Below the pieces are notes generated by a model. That model worked only from the letters and a program-made list of their open reading frames with translations, was not told the origin of the DNA and did not search any database. Made by a program: the position numbers and the translations under genes. A DNA stretch of 64,000 nt from Nitrospirota bacterium (lineage in GTDB: Bacteria > Nitrospirota_A > Leptospirillia > Leptospirillales > Leptospirillaceae). Where the stretch lies: assembly GCA_021838765.1 (NCBI GenBank), contig JAKCCY010000004.1, positions 31,411-95,410 of the forward strand. Reading direction: 5' to 3'. Below are positions 1 through 8,942 of the stretch, one piece after another. How positions within the stretch are numbered: position 1 is the stretch's first letter; the number at the start of each line of letters is the position of its first letter.

Positions 1-4
1 TCTC

Positions 5-967
5 CTAATGGCCAAAAGCCGGATGGTAGGAAGGGTCAACATGGACTGTGGGAACAACCGAAAGACCAGGAATGAGAAGGTGGTCCGGATCCGAGTCCGG
101 CAAAAGGGCAATGCGCACAGGAACCCTCTGAACAACCTTTGTAAAGTTTCCGGTGGCATTTTCGGGGGGCAAAAGGGCCATGATCGCACCTGTCGCCTGC
201 TGGATACTCTCGACTTTCCCCTTGAAGACCCGGTCAGGATAGGCATCCACATGAATCGTGACAGGATCACCGACCTTCATGTGCGTGATTCTGGTCTCCT
301 TCATGTTCGCAATCACCCAGGTGTGAAACGGAATGATCGTTGCAAGGGACAGTCCGGGAGAGACATACATACCAAGACTTGCCGTCCGGTTGGTGAATCG
401 CCCGGAAACATCAGAGACAATCTTGAGATAGTGCTTGTTCAGCAAGTCGGCTGCCAGGGCAGCCTGCATTTTCTTCACCATCGCCCGGTCAAGGGAAATT
501 TGTTTTTTGGCCTTTGATAGCTCGTGATGGGCAATCCTCAGGGCAACGTCCAGATGCTCCAGATCCTCCTCCGTCGCATATCCTCCCCTGGAAAGGACCA
601 CTCCCCTGTCCCTGTCCGATTGTGCCTTTAAAAGATTCTGTTCGGCAATCCGCATCTGGCTGACATCAAGGGGGATCTTTCTGGTCACAGAAACAAGGTC
701 CGCCCGTTCAACATCAAGGCGGGCAAGAACATCTTTGGGATCAAGCTCCAGGAGAAGGTCTCCCGGATGGACGATCTGATTGTCATGAACATAGATTTTG
801 GTGACAACACCAGGGATACGTGTTGTCACCATATGGGGACGGGCAGTCATAAAGGCATCCGTCGTGGAAACATTTCGTTCACGGTCCCTGACCCACCATA
901 GTCCCATCAGGACAAGTGCCAAAATGAAAGTACCGCCTGCCAGAAACTTCAAGTAATGCTTGTTCAA
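5..967 (-). CDS. HlyD/EmrA-family membrane fusion protein (second adaptor of module 1)
   Basis: Periplasmic adaptor (320 aa) expected to link an inner-membrane transporter to a TolC channel. A single N-terminal membrane anchor lies at about residues 8-26. It is followed by a lipoyl-like half (around VHPGDLLLELD), a coiled-coil hairpin at about 85-165 and a C-terminal beta-barrel region containing VVQRVPVRI, a motif shared with the other adaptors in the window. It is the last gene visible in the TetR-led operon, 45 nt after the tolC-like gene, and its stop lies at the window edge. It is a second adaptor in one operon, so it either forms an alternative pump or serves a transporter beyond the window. 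The family is clear; the substrate is not known. Confidence 0.85.
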   Translation of the reverse strand: MNKHYLKFLAGGTFILALVLMGLWWVRDRERNVSTTDAFMTARPHMVTTRIPGVVTKIYVHDNQIVHPGDLLLELDPKDVLARLDVERADLVSVTRKIPLDVSQMRIAEQNLLKAQSDRDRGVVLSRGGYATEEDLEHLDVALRIAHHELSKAKKQISLDRAMVKKMQAALAADLLNKHYLKIVSDVSGRFTNRTASLGMYVSPGLSLATIIPFHTWVIANMKETRITHMKVGDPVTIHVDAYPDRVFKGKVESIQQATGAIMALLPPENATGNFTKVVQRVPVRIALLPDSDPDHLLIPGLSVVPTVHVDPSYHPAFGH

Positions 968-1012
968 TGAATCCTCCCGATCAATCCAAGGTCTTCTTCA
1001 GAAATCCATCCG

Positions 1013-2416
1013 TCAAGGAATCGCTTCATGTCCGTCGGGGCTTAAAAGCCCCTCCGCATACTTATAGTCCACCCATCGCATGATCACGTCATAATGAGCC
1101 TGGACATAAATGGAAAGAGACCTTCTCAATTGCGTTTCGGCATCCACAACATCCACCGATCTGGCCGTGCCGACCCTGAATGCCCGTTCCATCAACTCAT
1201 CATTTTCTTCGGCATACTGTTTGGCAAGCTTAGCTTCGGAGAGCCGTGACTTTGCCTCGCGAAGAAGAATAGCCGCAGAACGAAGCTGTGAGCGGACCTC
1301 CTGACGGGTCTCTTCATACTGGTTTTTCGCAGCACTTTCACGGGCCCTGGCTCCGTGCACCTGGTCCATGACAAGTCCTCCCTGATAGATGGGGATGTTG
1401 AGCATGCCCCCGATGGAAAAACTCGAGAATGCGTTGTTGGGAATAGCGGGACTCCCCAATGCCTGTGTCGGTATCTGCGCCAGGAAATAGGATCCGTTTC
1501 CCGTCAGCGTAGGATAGTTCTGGCTTTTCGCTCCAAGAAGGGTTTCATGACTTGAAAGGACCGCGTCATGGGAAGCCAGCAGATCGGGGCGGTTTTGGTA
1601 GGCCAGTTCCAGATCACCCTCTTTTGTATGGCCAAAGCTACTGTCACCGGGAAAATACGGCTGGACCTGAATATGGGCTCCTTTTGGAAGTCCTATGGCC
1701 TTTCGAAGCGTCACGAGCGCGACATCCCGATCCCCTTCCGCCTGAATTTTCGACATGATAGCATTTTCAAGGTTGACCCTGGCTTGTGTCACATCGATCT
1801 TGAGCCCCACACCGGCCGACAGTCGTGACTCCGCTTCTTCTAGATGTTTTTTGGCATCATCCTCACCAGCGATCGCAACCCTGAGTCCCTGCTCCTTGTC
1901 CAGGACATTCAGGTAGGCAATATCCACTTCATGGATCAAATCCAGAGACAGCTTGCGAAGTTTTTCTTTCTCCTCATCCCTTGCCCGTCTCTCAAAGGAG
2001 ACTTGATGGCCTGTCCGCCCAAAATCATAAATCAGCTGATTGACCCCAACGGTAAAAAGCTGATAGTCCAGAAACTGGTAGCCCGGAAAAAGGAAATACC
2101 CCAGAAAGCTGTTTCCGTAGTTGTTCTGGTAACTTGCCTGCACTTGGGGAAGATAAGAAGATTTCGCACCGCGGACATCATAGGTTCTGGACTTGAGGAG
2201 ATCCTTTTCGGACTTCAGGTTGGGTCGGAGCTTGAATGCCTCGTCGAGCGCCTCTTTTAAGGTCATGTTACCGGAATCCGCCAGGGCTCTTCCCACTGAC
2301 AGCGGAGAAAATACAAGAATGGAAAAAGCAAAAATCCAAAAAAGCTTTTTCCCTGATTTCCCCAAAAGACCGGATTGTTGATCGACTTGCCTTTTTACTG
2401 AAACAACAGGCCTCAT
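1013..2416 (-). CDS. TolC-family outer-membrane efflux channel (module 1)
   Basis: Outer-membrane exit duct of 467 aa, the usual TolC size. A hydrophobic signal segment lies at about residues 25-45 and ends near ALA. Two OEP repeats with long helical regions follow (about 55-240 and 265-455). The start ATG overlaps the stop of the upstream transporter gene (ATGA), indicating translational coupling. It belongs to the operon with the tetrahaem cytochrome, HlyD adaptor and DHA2 transporter, and a paralogue sits at 23305-24675. The exported substrate cannot be told from sequence. Confidence 0.88.
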   Translation of the reverse strand: MRPVVSVKRQVDQQSGLLGKSGKKLFWIFAFSILVFSPLSVGRALADSGNMTLKEALDEAFKLRPNLKSEKDLLKSRTYDVRGAKSSYLPQVQASYQNNYGNSFLGYFLFPGYQFLDYQLFTVGVNQLIYDFGRTGHQVSFERRARDEEKEKLRKLSLDLIHEVDIAYLNVLDKEQGLRVAIAGEDDAKKHLEEAESRLSAGVGLKIDVTQARVNLENAIMSKIQAEGDRDVALVTLRKAIGLPKGAHIQVQPYFPGDSSFGHTKEGDLELAYQNRPDLLASHDAVLSSHETLLGAKSQNYPTLTGNGSYFLAQIPTQALGSPAIPNNAFSSFSIGGMLNIPIYQGGLVMDQVHGARARESAAKNQYEETRQEVRSQLRSAAILLREAKSRLSEAKLAKQYAEENDELMERAFRVGTARSVDVVDAETQLRRSLSIYVQAHYDVIMRWVDYKYAEGLLSPDGHEAIP

Positions 2417-4014
2417 TCCGCAAAACCCCCCATTGTTGACTTGTCTGTTGGTTTTCCCGCCAGTGACTCGTGGGTAAACCTCTTCATCAGAAAAATGATC
2501 GGAATCCCCAAAAGACCAAACAGACCGGCGTAAAGAAACGTATTGTTATAGGCAGAGATACTGGCCTGCATATGGATCATCTGGGAAAGAAGCCCGTTGG
2601 CAACTCCCGATCCGCTCTCATTGATCAAAAGCCCATGATGGGCTTCAAGGTGAATCTGGGCGAGCGTTTTCTGCATCGGGTAAGCGCTCAGGATATCATG
2701 GGAACGATATTGGTCCACAAAAGAAGCTGTTCTATGATCAAGAATATTTCCCAATATGGCAACTCCAACCGCTCCACCCAGCTGGAGAGTGTTGCTTTGA
2801 AGCATCGATGCCAGACCGATATGACGAGGCTCCACCAGATTCTGGGGAAGACTTGAGAGCAAGGCATTGATCAGACCCATCGAAAGACCAAAAAGCAGCT
2901 GTGGAAACAGCAGCTGATAAAACGAAGGGACATTCGTTAAAAACGTGAAAAACATCTGGGAGAGACCCAAAAGCGCAAATCCTGCAAAAAGAATTATGCG
3001 CTTCCCCCTGTCGGTACTCCGTGAGGAGAGAATACCCATGATTGGCATAAAGATTCCCGCCATCAACGAAGTCGGCAACAGGACCAGTCCGGCATCGATC
3101 GACGGGAAGCGATTGTAGCTCTGCACAAACAGGGGAAGAAGGAACATCCGCCCAAAAAGACTGATCGCCCTTGTCAGCGACAGCAGGATCACCAGAGAAA
3201 AGTCCCAGTTTCTGAAAATCGACAGGTCAAGGATCGGATGTTTGACCGAAAAGGCTGTATAAACATACACCCAGAATGAAATGCTCATGACTGTCCAGCA
3301 TTCGTAGACAAATCTTGAATCCCACCCCCACCGTTCCCCCTCGGTAATCCCCATCTGCAGAAAGGCAAGAGTCATTCCAAGAGAGATAAAGCCCGCATAA
3401 TCAAAAGGAAGGACCTTGGCGGGAGGATCATTTCTCAGAATCAGAAAGGTGACAAAAAACGACAGGATTCCCACCGGGATATTTACGAAAAAAATATCTC
3501 TCCAATTAAAATTGTCGATCAGGTAGCCGCCCAGAATGGGGCCGATCGTCGGTGCCAGAACGATCACGATACCAAAGAAACCGAAGGCCTTCGACCTGTC
3601 CGCCGGGGTGAACGCCTCTGTAATGATCGTAAATCCAAGGGGCATCATGAGACCACCGCCGATCGCCTGAATGACCCGAAAAAAAATCATCGCGTTCAAA
3701 TTGGGGGAAAGACCGCAGAAAAAGGAAGAGAGGGTAAAAAGAAAGGTCGAAAACAGATACAGCTTTTTTGCGCCGACCAGGGACCTTCCCCACGCCGAAG
3801 CAAGAGTGATTACGGCAAAACTCATGGCATAGGCCGAAATGACCCAGCGAACCTCGTCAATATCGGTATCAAGACTTCCCACCATATTCGGAAGGGCAAC
3901 ATTGACAATGGTCGTATCCAGAACCGGAAGAAAAAGCCCCAGCATGACCGCTCCAAGAGCCCACCAGCGGTAATTGGGAGATTCGTCAAACAGTCCTTCC
4001 GCGACATTCACCAA
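2413..4014 (-). CDS. DHA2 (EmrB/QacA-type) MFS drug:H+ antiporter (module 1)
   Basis: Inner-membrane proton-driven exporter of 533 aa with about 14 predicted membrane helices, typical of the DHA2 family. The helix-1 motif LDTTIVNVALP, characteristic of EmrB-like pumps, is present, as is a motif-C-like glycine/proline stretch APTIGPILGGYL. It overlaps the preceding HlyD gene by 7 nt and the following tolC gene by 4 nt, so the three pump parts are made together. Families of this kind export hydrophobic or amphipathic compounds; the real substrate is unknown. Confidence 0.9.
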   Translation of the reverse strand: MVNVAEGLFDESPNYRWWALGAVMLGLFLPVLDTTIVNVALPNMVGSLDTDIDEVRWVISAYAMSFAVITLASAWGRSLVGAKKLYLFSTFLFTLSSFFCGLSPNLNAMIFFRVIQAIGGGLMMPLGFTIITEAFTPADRSKAFGFFGIVIVLAPTIGPILGGYLIDNFNWRDIFFVNIPVGILSFFVTFLILRNDPPAKVLPFDYAGFISLGMTLAFLQMGITEGERWGWDSRFVYECWTVMSISFWVYVYTAFSVKHPILDLSIFRNWDFSLVILLSLTRAISLFGRMFLLPLFVQSYNRFPSIDAGLVLLPTSLMAGIFMPIMGILSSRSTDRGKRIILFAGFALLGLSQMFFTFLTNVPSFYQLLFPQLLFGLSMGLINALLSSLPQNLVEPRHIGLASMLQSNTLQLGGAVGVAILGNILDHRTASFVDQYRSHDILSAYPMQKTLAQIHLEAHHGLLINESGSGVANGLLSQMIHMQASISAYNNTFLYAGLFGLLGIPIIFLMKRFTHESLAGKPTDKSTMGGFAE

Positions 4015-4979
4015 GGGCTTCCCTTCCTGATATGGATCTTGATCTCGGCCGACATTCCCGGCAACAGCTTTAAAGATTTCGCATCATCCACCTGGATGCG
4101 GACAGGAATTCTCTGAACAACCTTCACAAAGGTTCCTGACGCATTTTCCGCGGGCAACAGGGAGATTGCGGCGGCGGAGGTGGGAAGGATCCTCTCCACA
4201 TGGCCGTGGAAATGACGTGAGGGATAGGTATCAATGTCGATGTCGACCGGTTGTCCGACCCTGACATGTCCCATCCTGGTCTCCTTGACCTTTGCAAGAA
4301 TCCAGAAAACATTGGGGTCCGACACCGATAAGATCGGCTGACCCGGAGAGACAACCTGCCCGATCTGTCCGATCCGTTCCACAATTTGCCCGTTGATCGG
4401 AGAATGAACCGTATAGTTCAGCGGGTGGGATTCCGAGATAGACAATGCCATCCGATCGGTCATAACCAGTCTTTTCGTACGGTAAAGCTGAACATCAAGA
4501 TCCTTCAGCCGGGTTTTCAGAGCCTCCAGGTCCTGTGCGGTAATGAATCCGTTCTTGTGGAGCTTCACACCCCTGGCATAATCATCTTTTGCCTGCTTCT
4601 CCCGAAGGGTGAGGGATTCTTCATCCTTGAGGCTCGATTCCAGATTCCGGTAATCCGATGCATTCATCCGGTTGATCCCCGAAAGGGCATGAAATCCGGT
4701 GATATCGATTCTCGCAAGCTCCATCCCCTTTGAAACAGGATCTCCGATATTGTAGGGCAAGGACATGATCCGCCCCTGGGTGTTTGCCGAAATCAGGATA
4801 ATGTTTCCATCCACCATGGCATCTTCCGCGGTGACATAGTAATCAAGGTATCTTGAATAGAGAAAAACGACTACAAGAGTCCCAATGATACCCAGGATGG
4901 GGATCAGTTTTTTGGGTGACAGAAGCGATCGCATGGGGGAAAGGGTCACATCGCTCCTTTTATCACTCCCTTCGCTCAT
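4008..4979 (-). CDS. HlyD/EmrA-family membrane fusion protein (module 1)
   Basis: EmrA-like adaptor (323 aa) with a membrane anchor at about residues 26-44. The segment DAMVDGNIILISANTQGRI is typical of the EmrA subfamily. A coiled-coil hairpin and a barrel domain ending in VVQRIPVRI follow. It lies between the cytochrome gene (ATGA overlap with its stop at 4976) and the DHA2 transporter gene (7-nt overlap). It presumably bridges the MFS pump at 2413-4014 to the TolC-like channel. Its closest relative in the window appears to be the adaptor at 22316-23308. Confidence 0.88.
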   Translation of the reverse strand: MSEGSDKRSDVTLSPMRSLLSPKKLIPILGIIGTLVVVFLYSRYLDYYVTAEDAMVDGNIILISANTQGRIMSLPYNIGDPVSKGMELARIDITGFHALSGINRMNASDYRNLESSLKDEESLTLREKQAKDDYARGVKLHKNGFITAQDLEALKTRLKDLDVQLYRTKRLVMTDRMALSISESHPLNYTVHSPINGQIVERIGQIGQVVSPGQPILSVSDPNVFWILAKVKETRMGHVRVGQPVDIDIDTYPSRHFHGHVERILPTSAAAISLLPAENASGTFVKVVQRIPVRIQVDDAKSLKLLPGMSAEIKIHIRKGSPW

Positions 4980-5602
4980 GGGGCACCTCCCGTTAAGGAG
5001 GAACCGAACTTCTCACTCATGGCCGGCGGGAGAGGATGAGCGATCTGGCTCATGGCCGTCTTTTCATCAAATCCCTTGTAAGTGGGGGATGAAGGATTAT
5101 GGCAGGTCAGGCAGGTTTTCTTATCAGGATGGATCACCAGACCCGCTTCCCTGGCTTTTTTGGGATCAATCATAACGCTGTAGTGGGTATAGTCTTCCCC
5201 CGGACCATGGCAGGATTCACACTGAACGCCATCCTTCATCCGGAATGTCGAAACCGCTTCCGGCAAGGCAGCGTTTGGCGCCGTAACATGGCAGGACAGA
5301 CATCTCTGGCTGGTTTTCGGATCTGAAACACCGAGACGCTTTCCTATATCCAGTGCCTCCCTTGAGGAAAGATCGAGAAAGGCGCGGGAATGGGGACTGG
5401 ATTTCCAAGCCTGGAATTGCCGCCCTAAAAGGCCTGATGAATGGCAGGCCTCACAGGACTGGACTCCGACATATCGATGCAGGAACATGCTTTCCGTTGC
5501 ACCCGCATGGCCTTCATGGATAATACCAAGAGCGCCGGAAACGACAATCAGAAAAATCAGGAACGAAAATCCCCACCTGAACCACTTTTTATTCCATTCC
5601 AT
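4976..5602 (-). CDS. Periplasmic tetrahaem cytochrome c, c554-like (module 1)
   Basis: Exported or membrane-anchored cytochrome of 208 aa. A hydrophobic segment at about residues 11-28 is followed by four CXXCH haem sites: CEACH, CLSCH, CESCH and CLTCH. The stretch after the first site (FQAWKSSPHSRAF) resembles the cytochrome c554/c-prime family, in which the first haem is followed by an F-x-x-W-x-x-S-x-H pattern. It overlaps tetR by 14 nt and the HlyD gene by 4 nt, so it is embedded in an efflux-pump operon. A co-localised paralogue is encoded at 24701-25324. Periplasmic location and electron transfer follow from the family; a link with export is inference. Confidence 0.85.
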   Translation of the reverse strand: MEWNKKWFRWGFSFLIFLIVVSGALGIIHEGHAGATESMFLHRYVGVQSCEACHSSGLLGRQFQAWKSSPHSRAFLDLSSREALDIGKRLGVSDPKTSQRCLSCHVTAPNAALPEAVSTFRMKDGVQCESCHGPGEDYTHYSVMIDPKKAREAGLVIHPDKKTCLTCHNPSSPTYKGFDEKTAMSQIAHPLPPAMSEKFGSSLTGGAP

Positions 5603-6266
5603 TCTGGCCCTCTAAAAGATTGGATCCTGCAATCGGTCCCAATCCCTTCATAAAATGATCAATCAATCTTGAGAGAAAAATCTTGTCGTCCACTGGCCAG
5701 ATTTTTTTTCCTGAAAGGATTTCCTGGAAAAAGAAATTGGAAAAGAGTGCCCCCAGAAAGTACTGGGCAACATCCCTGATCTCTGACCATCCCGCAAGCA
5801 CCGAAACAATCCGGTTGAATCGGTTCAGACTGAGCTCATAGACCATCCTCGGATACAGGGGCTCACGATCTTTTTCAAGGAGACGATATTCCGAGACAAC
5901 GATCCTGAAGACATCACGATGCAAGATGAGGGACGAAATGGTCGCCTCCCCCACCTGTTGGAGAAAAACCTCCAGATCTTTTCCGGAGATCTCATTGTTT
6001 TGAAGCTTCTCTTCCCACTCGGCATAGACCTTCTGGATCGGAGAAGACTCCTGAGAGAACTTCTCTTCGATGATGGCAAACAAAAGAGCTTCCTTATCAG
6101 GGAAGTAATGATACAAAAGCCCTTCTGCCACTCCTGCACGAGCCGCAATCTTCTTATTTGTCGTCCGGTGGAATCCTTCCTCCGCAAAGCAGGACAGTGC
6201 TGACTGAAGAATATTCCGGCATCTTGGGGATCGGCCTGTATCGGTAGAAAAAGAATTCTTTTCCAT
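5589..6266 (-). CDS. TetR/AcrR-family repressor of the efflux-cytochrome operon
   Basis: Regulator of 225 aa. The N-terminal TetR helix-turn-helix is at about residues 17-63, including TNKKIAARAGVAEGLLYHYF, which matches the TetR recognition-helix pattern. The rest is a ligand-binding helical domain of normal size. It is the first gene of the operon and overlaps the cytochrome gene. Palindromic candidate operators lie 50-110 bp upstream (6313-6376), suggesting autoregulation and ligand-induced derepression of the pump. No second regulator accompanies module 2. Confidence 0.88.
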   Translation of the reverse strand: MEKNSFSTDTGRSPRCRNILQSALSCFAEEGFHRTTNKKIAARAGVAEGLLYHYFPDKEALLFAIIEEKFSQESSPIQKVYAEWEEKLQNNEISGKDLEVFLQQVGEATISSLILHRDVFRIVVSEYRLLEKDREPLYPRMVYELSLNRFNRIVSVLAGWSEIRDVAQYFLGALFSNFFFQEILSGKKIWPVDDKIFLSRLIDHFMKGLGPIAGSNLLEGQNGME

Positions 6267-6312
6267 ATTGTCGACCTATTGGTTGGCGTGGATCACACAA
6301 TGGTTCCCAAAA

Positions 6313-6376
6313 ATTGATTGATCAATCAATCAACATTTTTTGTATTGGATCACAGAGCGGACTGATTGGTCAATCA
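6313..6376. promoter_or_regulatory. Candidate TetR operators: two TTGATTGA-type palindromes
   Basis: An 18-bp perfect palindrome, ATTGATTGATCAATCAAT, occupies 6313-6330. A second copy with one central mismatch, TGATTGGTCAATCA, is at 6363-6376. Both lie in the short region upstream of tetR, and the shared half-site is TGATTG. Size and placement are typical of TetR-family operators. That they bind the adjacent TetR protein is inference. Confidence 0.6.
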
Positions 6377-6414
6377 ATCTGTACAAACCTGAAACATCCG
6401 GATAAAAAATTCCA

Positions 6415-6450
6415 AAAAAAAAGGCCCCTGTAAAAGGGGCCCCTTATTGA
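6415..6450 (-). terminator. Rho-independent terminator of the lipoprotein gene
   Basis: On the minus strand, GGGGCC and GGCCCC arms separated by a short loop form a G+C-rich hairpin followed by a run of nine T. It lies just after the stop of the gene at 6468-7124. Confidence 0.75.
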
Positions 6451-6467
6451 CCGGATATTTTTAGCGA

Positions 6468-7124
6468 TTACCCGGCGTTCTGCTTGAGCCAGAGATTTTT
6501 CATGGTCTTGATGACCCGATGGGCCTTCGGAGCCTGTACCACTTTTTTGACACCGTTCAGGGTCTGGTAGACGGTCTGCTGATAGTCCGCCTTCGACATC
6601 GATTCCAGAACGTAGACATCGTTGAAATATTCGACCGGAGCACCCGGGCTGGTCTGGATCCAGTATCTTCTCCACCAGAAGCGGTCTGGTTGAGCTCCGG
6701 TGATGATACCGGTTGCAACCTGCAGAGTGCCGTCTTCTATGGCCTGTTGGGTATCTGCATTGTAGGAACCGGCACTCTGTGTCGCATCAACGGTTCGGGC
6801 CTTGATATAAAGGTTATGGACCGTATTTTTGATGGTCGTGGCAATTCCTTTCTGGGCATTGGCAACAGCGTCCGTCCGTCCGCCTTCCATGTCAAACTCG
6901 TGATCCGCCTCTCCGGTAAAGTACTTTCGGTCCGGATGGGATTTCTGGTAAGCCCTCATGTTGTCGATCCACTCAGGACGGGATCCTTTGGAATGAGCGA
7001 CCTCATGTTCAATCCCGTACGGATTTGGAGGTTGCTGTACAGAACTGCAAGCCGCCAAGGCAATAAAAGTCCCCACACTCAGAAACGAAGCACCCAATGA
7101 CAGCACTTTTTTGCAATTCAGCAT
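6468..7124 (-). CDS. Lipoprotein of unknown function, LPP20-like
   Basis: Predicted lipoprotein of 218 aa. The signal peptide ends in a lipobox, LAAC, at about residues 22-25 of the chosen start. An upstream in-frame ATG at 7226 exists, but the ATG at 7124 is preceded by a perfect AAGGAGG and gives a normal signal peptide. The mature part (GGRTDAVANAQKGIA and following) resembles LPP20-type lipoproteins; this is a weak recognition. It is monocistronic with a strong terminator and divergent from queF. No enzymatic motif is visible. Confidence 0.7.
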   Translation of the reverse strand: MLNCKKVLSLGASFLSVGTFIALAACSSVQQPPNPYGIEHEVAHSKGSRPEWIDNMRAYQKSHPDRKYFTGEADHEFDMEGGRTDAVANAQKGIATTIKNTVHNLYIKARTVDATQSAGSYNADTQQAIEDGTLQVATGIITGAQPDRFWWRRYWIQTSPGAPVEYFNDVYVLESMSKADYQQTVYQTLNGVKKVVQAPKAHRVIKTMKNLWLKQNAG

Positions 7125-7270
7125 CAAAACCCTCCTTAAGAGACAAAAGAACCATTCCCAATGAAAATTGACCGTCCAGGATTGCAGACGCCAGATTTTT
7201 CCCCTATCCTTGAGATTGGGAAACAAACACCAAATACCTGCATTCTATCACATTTCAGGAGTTTCACCAC

Positions 7271-7711
7271 ATGTCAAAAAAACACGTGCCTTCCCATATC
7301 CCCATTCCAGCTTCCCCCTACGGAACACAAGCCATTCAGGAAGCGATCCTTGAGCCCTGGCCCAATCCGGCACCGGAGGAAATCTACGAAACGAACATTT
7401 CCTACCCGGAGTTCACATGCCTGTGCCCAAGATCCGGATATCCGGACTTCGCGACAATCCTCATCCGCTATCGGCCTGCCCAAAAGATTGTCGAACTCAA
7501 AAGTCTCAAACTGTATCTGAACAGCTTCAGGGACAGGGCCATCTCTCATGAAGCGGTAACAGCCCTGATTTATCGCGATTTAATGAATCTGCTGGAGCCC
7601 AGCTTTCTGGAGGTCAAGGGAGACTTCAATGTCAGGGGGAACGTGAAGACCGTCATCAGCATCGACTCCGAGATGCGAAAAGCCACCGGAAAATCTTCCA
7701 AAAAGCGTTAG
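7271..7711 (+). CDS. queF: NADPH-dependent 7-cyano-7-deazaguanine reductase QueF
   Basis: Reduces preQ0 to preQ1 in queuosine biosynthesis (cytosol). At 146 aa it is the single-domain type I form. The active-site segment [14 protein letters not shown] holds the catalytic cysteine (C52) and the downstream aspartate (D59). The QueF signature region [21 protein letters not shown] follows at about residues 75-95. The start ATG is preceded by AGGAG. It is alone on the plus strand between two minus-strand units. No preQ1 riboswitch motif was seen upstream. Confidence 0.93.
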   Translation: MSKKHVPSHIPIPASPYGTQAIQEAILEPWPNPAPEEIYETNISYPEFTCLCPRSGYPDFATILIRYRPAQKIVELKSLKLYLNSFRDRAISHEAVTALIYRDLMNLLEPSFLEVKGDFNVRGNVKTVISIDSEMRKATGKSSKKR

Positions 7712-7741
7712 GGAGAAAAGAAACAGAACGATTGCTAGGAA

Positions 7742-8530
7742 TTATTCCCTGAAAAACTTCTTGGAAAACGAGGGATTCCACTGACAGTGGGCATAGGTGA
7801 TTCTCTCCATGAACCTCCCCCGGGAATTCATTGTCGAAATGGAAACAGGAAGTCCTGTCTTCCTGTCGAAACTGACCCACATCCTTCCGAAAATCGGGCG
7901 GGCGATGCCAAAAACCGGGGCCACGTTGATGATGCGAACTTCATGGTCCATGGAAGTCCCCCTGTCGAGATAGACACAGCCACCCAGAAGACAGGCTGGA
8001 GCCAGCACCCTGGAGTAAAAACTTTCGTAATCCGCATGGTTGATCGTATGGCCAAAGCGGGATGTGATCAGGGAGGAGTCCGGATCCAGAGCCAATATCA
8101 TCGGAAGAAAAGAAAAAGGCTTGACCCGAACCTGGTTCGTATCCTTTCGATAGATCAGCCAGGCACCCTTTCTCGGACGAAGCAGGTCGACCCTGATATC
8201 ACCTGGTGCACGGACCGAAAGAATCATTTTTTCGTCCGCTTTCAGACGTCTCCCCACTTTTTCTTCATGATAGAAGGTTCGGACAAGACAACGGTATGAG
8301 GTAAGGGAAAGGGTAGTCTTGTGTTCGCCTTGGACGATGGCCCGACCGGCGGCTTCATCATATCGCCATGGCCCAGGAGAGAGAACTGATCCCGGAGGAA
8401 GAAGTGGCCGGAGCGGATCAGGAAGCCCATCAGGGAACCCACTGGCCAGAGAGGATCCAGAGAGGAAGAAGACAACCCAAAAAACTCTTGCAGCAGTGTT
8501 TGAAAACCGTTTTTTCAGAAACCCTTTCAT
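7742..8530 (-). CDS. Secreted protein of unknown function, DUF1571/LolA-like
   Basis: Protein of 262 aa with a signal-like hydrophobic segment at about residues 12-30 of the chosen start. The beta-rich body resembles outer-membrane lipoprotein carrier-type or DUF1571 proteins (for example KMILSVRAPGDIRVDLLRP and PVFGIARPIFGRMWVSFDRKTG, split by other residues). The start at 8530 was chosen over an upstream ATG because it overlaps the stop of the preceding gene as ATGA. It is the last gene of the aro/GAF-ANTAR string. The family match is tentative. Confidence 0.6.
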   Translation of the reverse strand: MKGFLKKRFSNTAARVFWVVFFLSGSSLASGFPDGLPDPLRPLLPPGSVLSPGPWRYDEAAGRAIVQGEHKTTLSLTSYRCLVRTFYHEEKVGRRLKADEKMILSVRAPGDIRVDLLRPRKGAWLIYRKDTNQVRVKPFSFLPMILALDPDSSLITSRFGHTINHADYESFYSRVLAPACLLGGCVYLDRGTSMDHEVRIINVAPVFGIARPIFGRMWVSFDRKTGLPVSISTMNSRGRFMERITYAHCQWNPSFSKKFFRE

Positions 8531-8913
8531 CAAGATCCGATCGAAAACAGGGGACCAGGACGCAAAGAGACCTGGTAAAGGACCAGACCCAGACCCAGAA
8601 GCCCCAGCATTCCGTGACAAAAAGTAAACAGGCGGAGCATTGCCAGACCACGAAATCCCCGGACGAGAAGTGCCAGGCCGAAAAAAACAGAACCGACAAG
8701 ACTCAGGATTCCCCAATCCATATACTTAAGGGGACCAAGAATAAAATGACGGGCAACAATCATCAGGAAGCCGATCATCGCAAGCGTTGGATGAATAAAA
8801 CCCAAAGGCTTCGGAAACGATTTCTTCATAACTTCCGCAGTGACGAGGACAACACCAAAAAGAGAGCCGATCGTTAAAAAAATGGCTCCAACCAAAAGAA
8901 GTCCGTGATCCAT
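8530..8913 (-). CDS. Small integral membrane protein, unknown function
   Basis: Protein of 127 aa with about four hydrophobic helices (roughly residues 5-25, 40-62, 66-88 and 92-115) and few charged residues. It lies 29 nt downstream of the GAF-ANTAR regulator and is coupled by ATGA to the secreted protein after it. I do not recognise the family. The arrangement suggests the two envelope proteins act together. Confidence 0.6.
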   Translation of the reverse strand: MDHGLLLVGAIFLTIGSLFGVVLVTAEVMKKSFPKPLGFIHPTLAMIGFLMIVARHFILGPLKYMDWGILSLVGSVFFGLALLVRGFRGLAMLRLFTFCHGMLGLLGLGLVLYQVSLRPGPLFSIGS

Positions 8914-8942
8914 CGTTTTCCCCCAAAGACCAGCTAGCCGGT

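Noticed and set aside
7125..7270. Possible preQ1 riboswitch upstream of queF
   Set aside because: None of the conserved preQ1 aptamer segments was found; the region looks like two divergent promoters.
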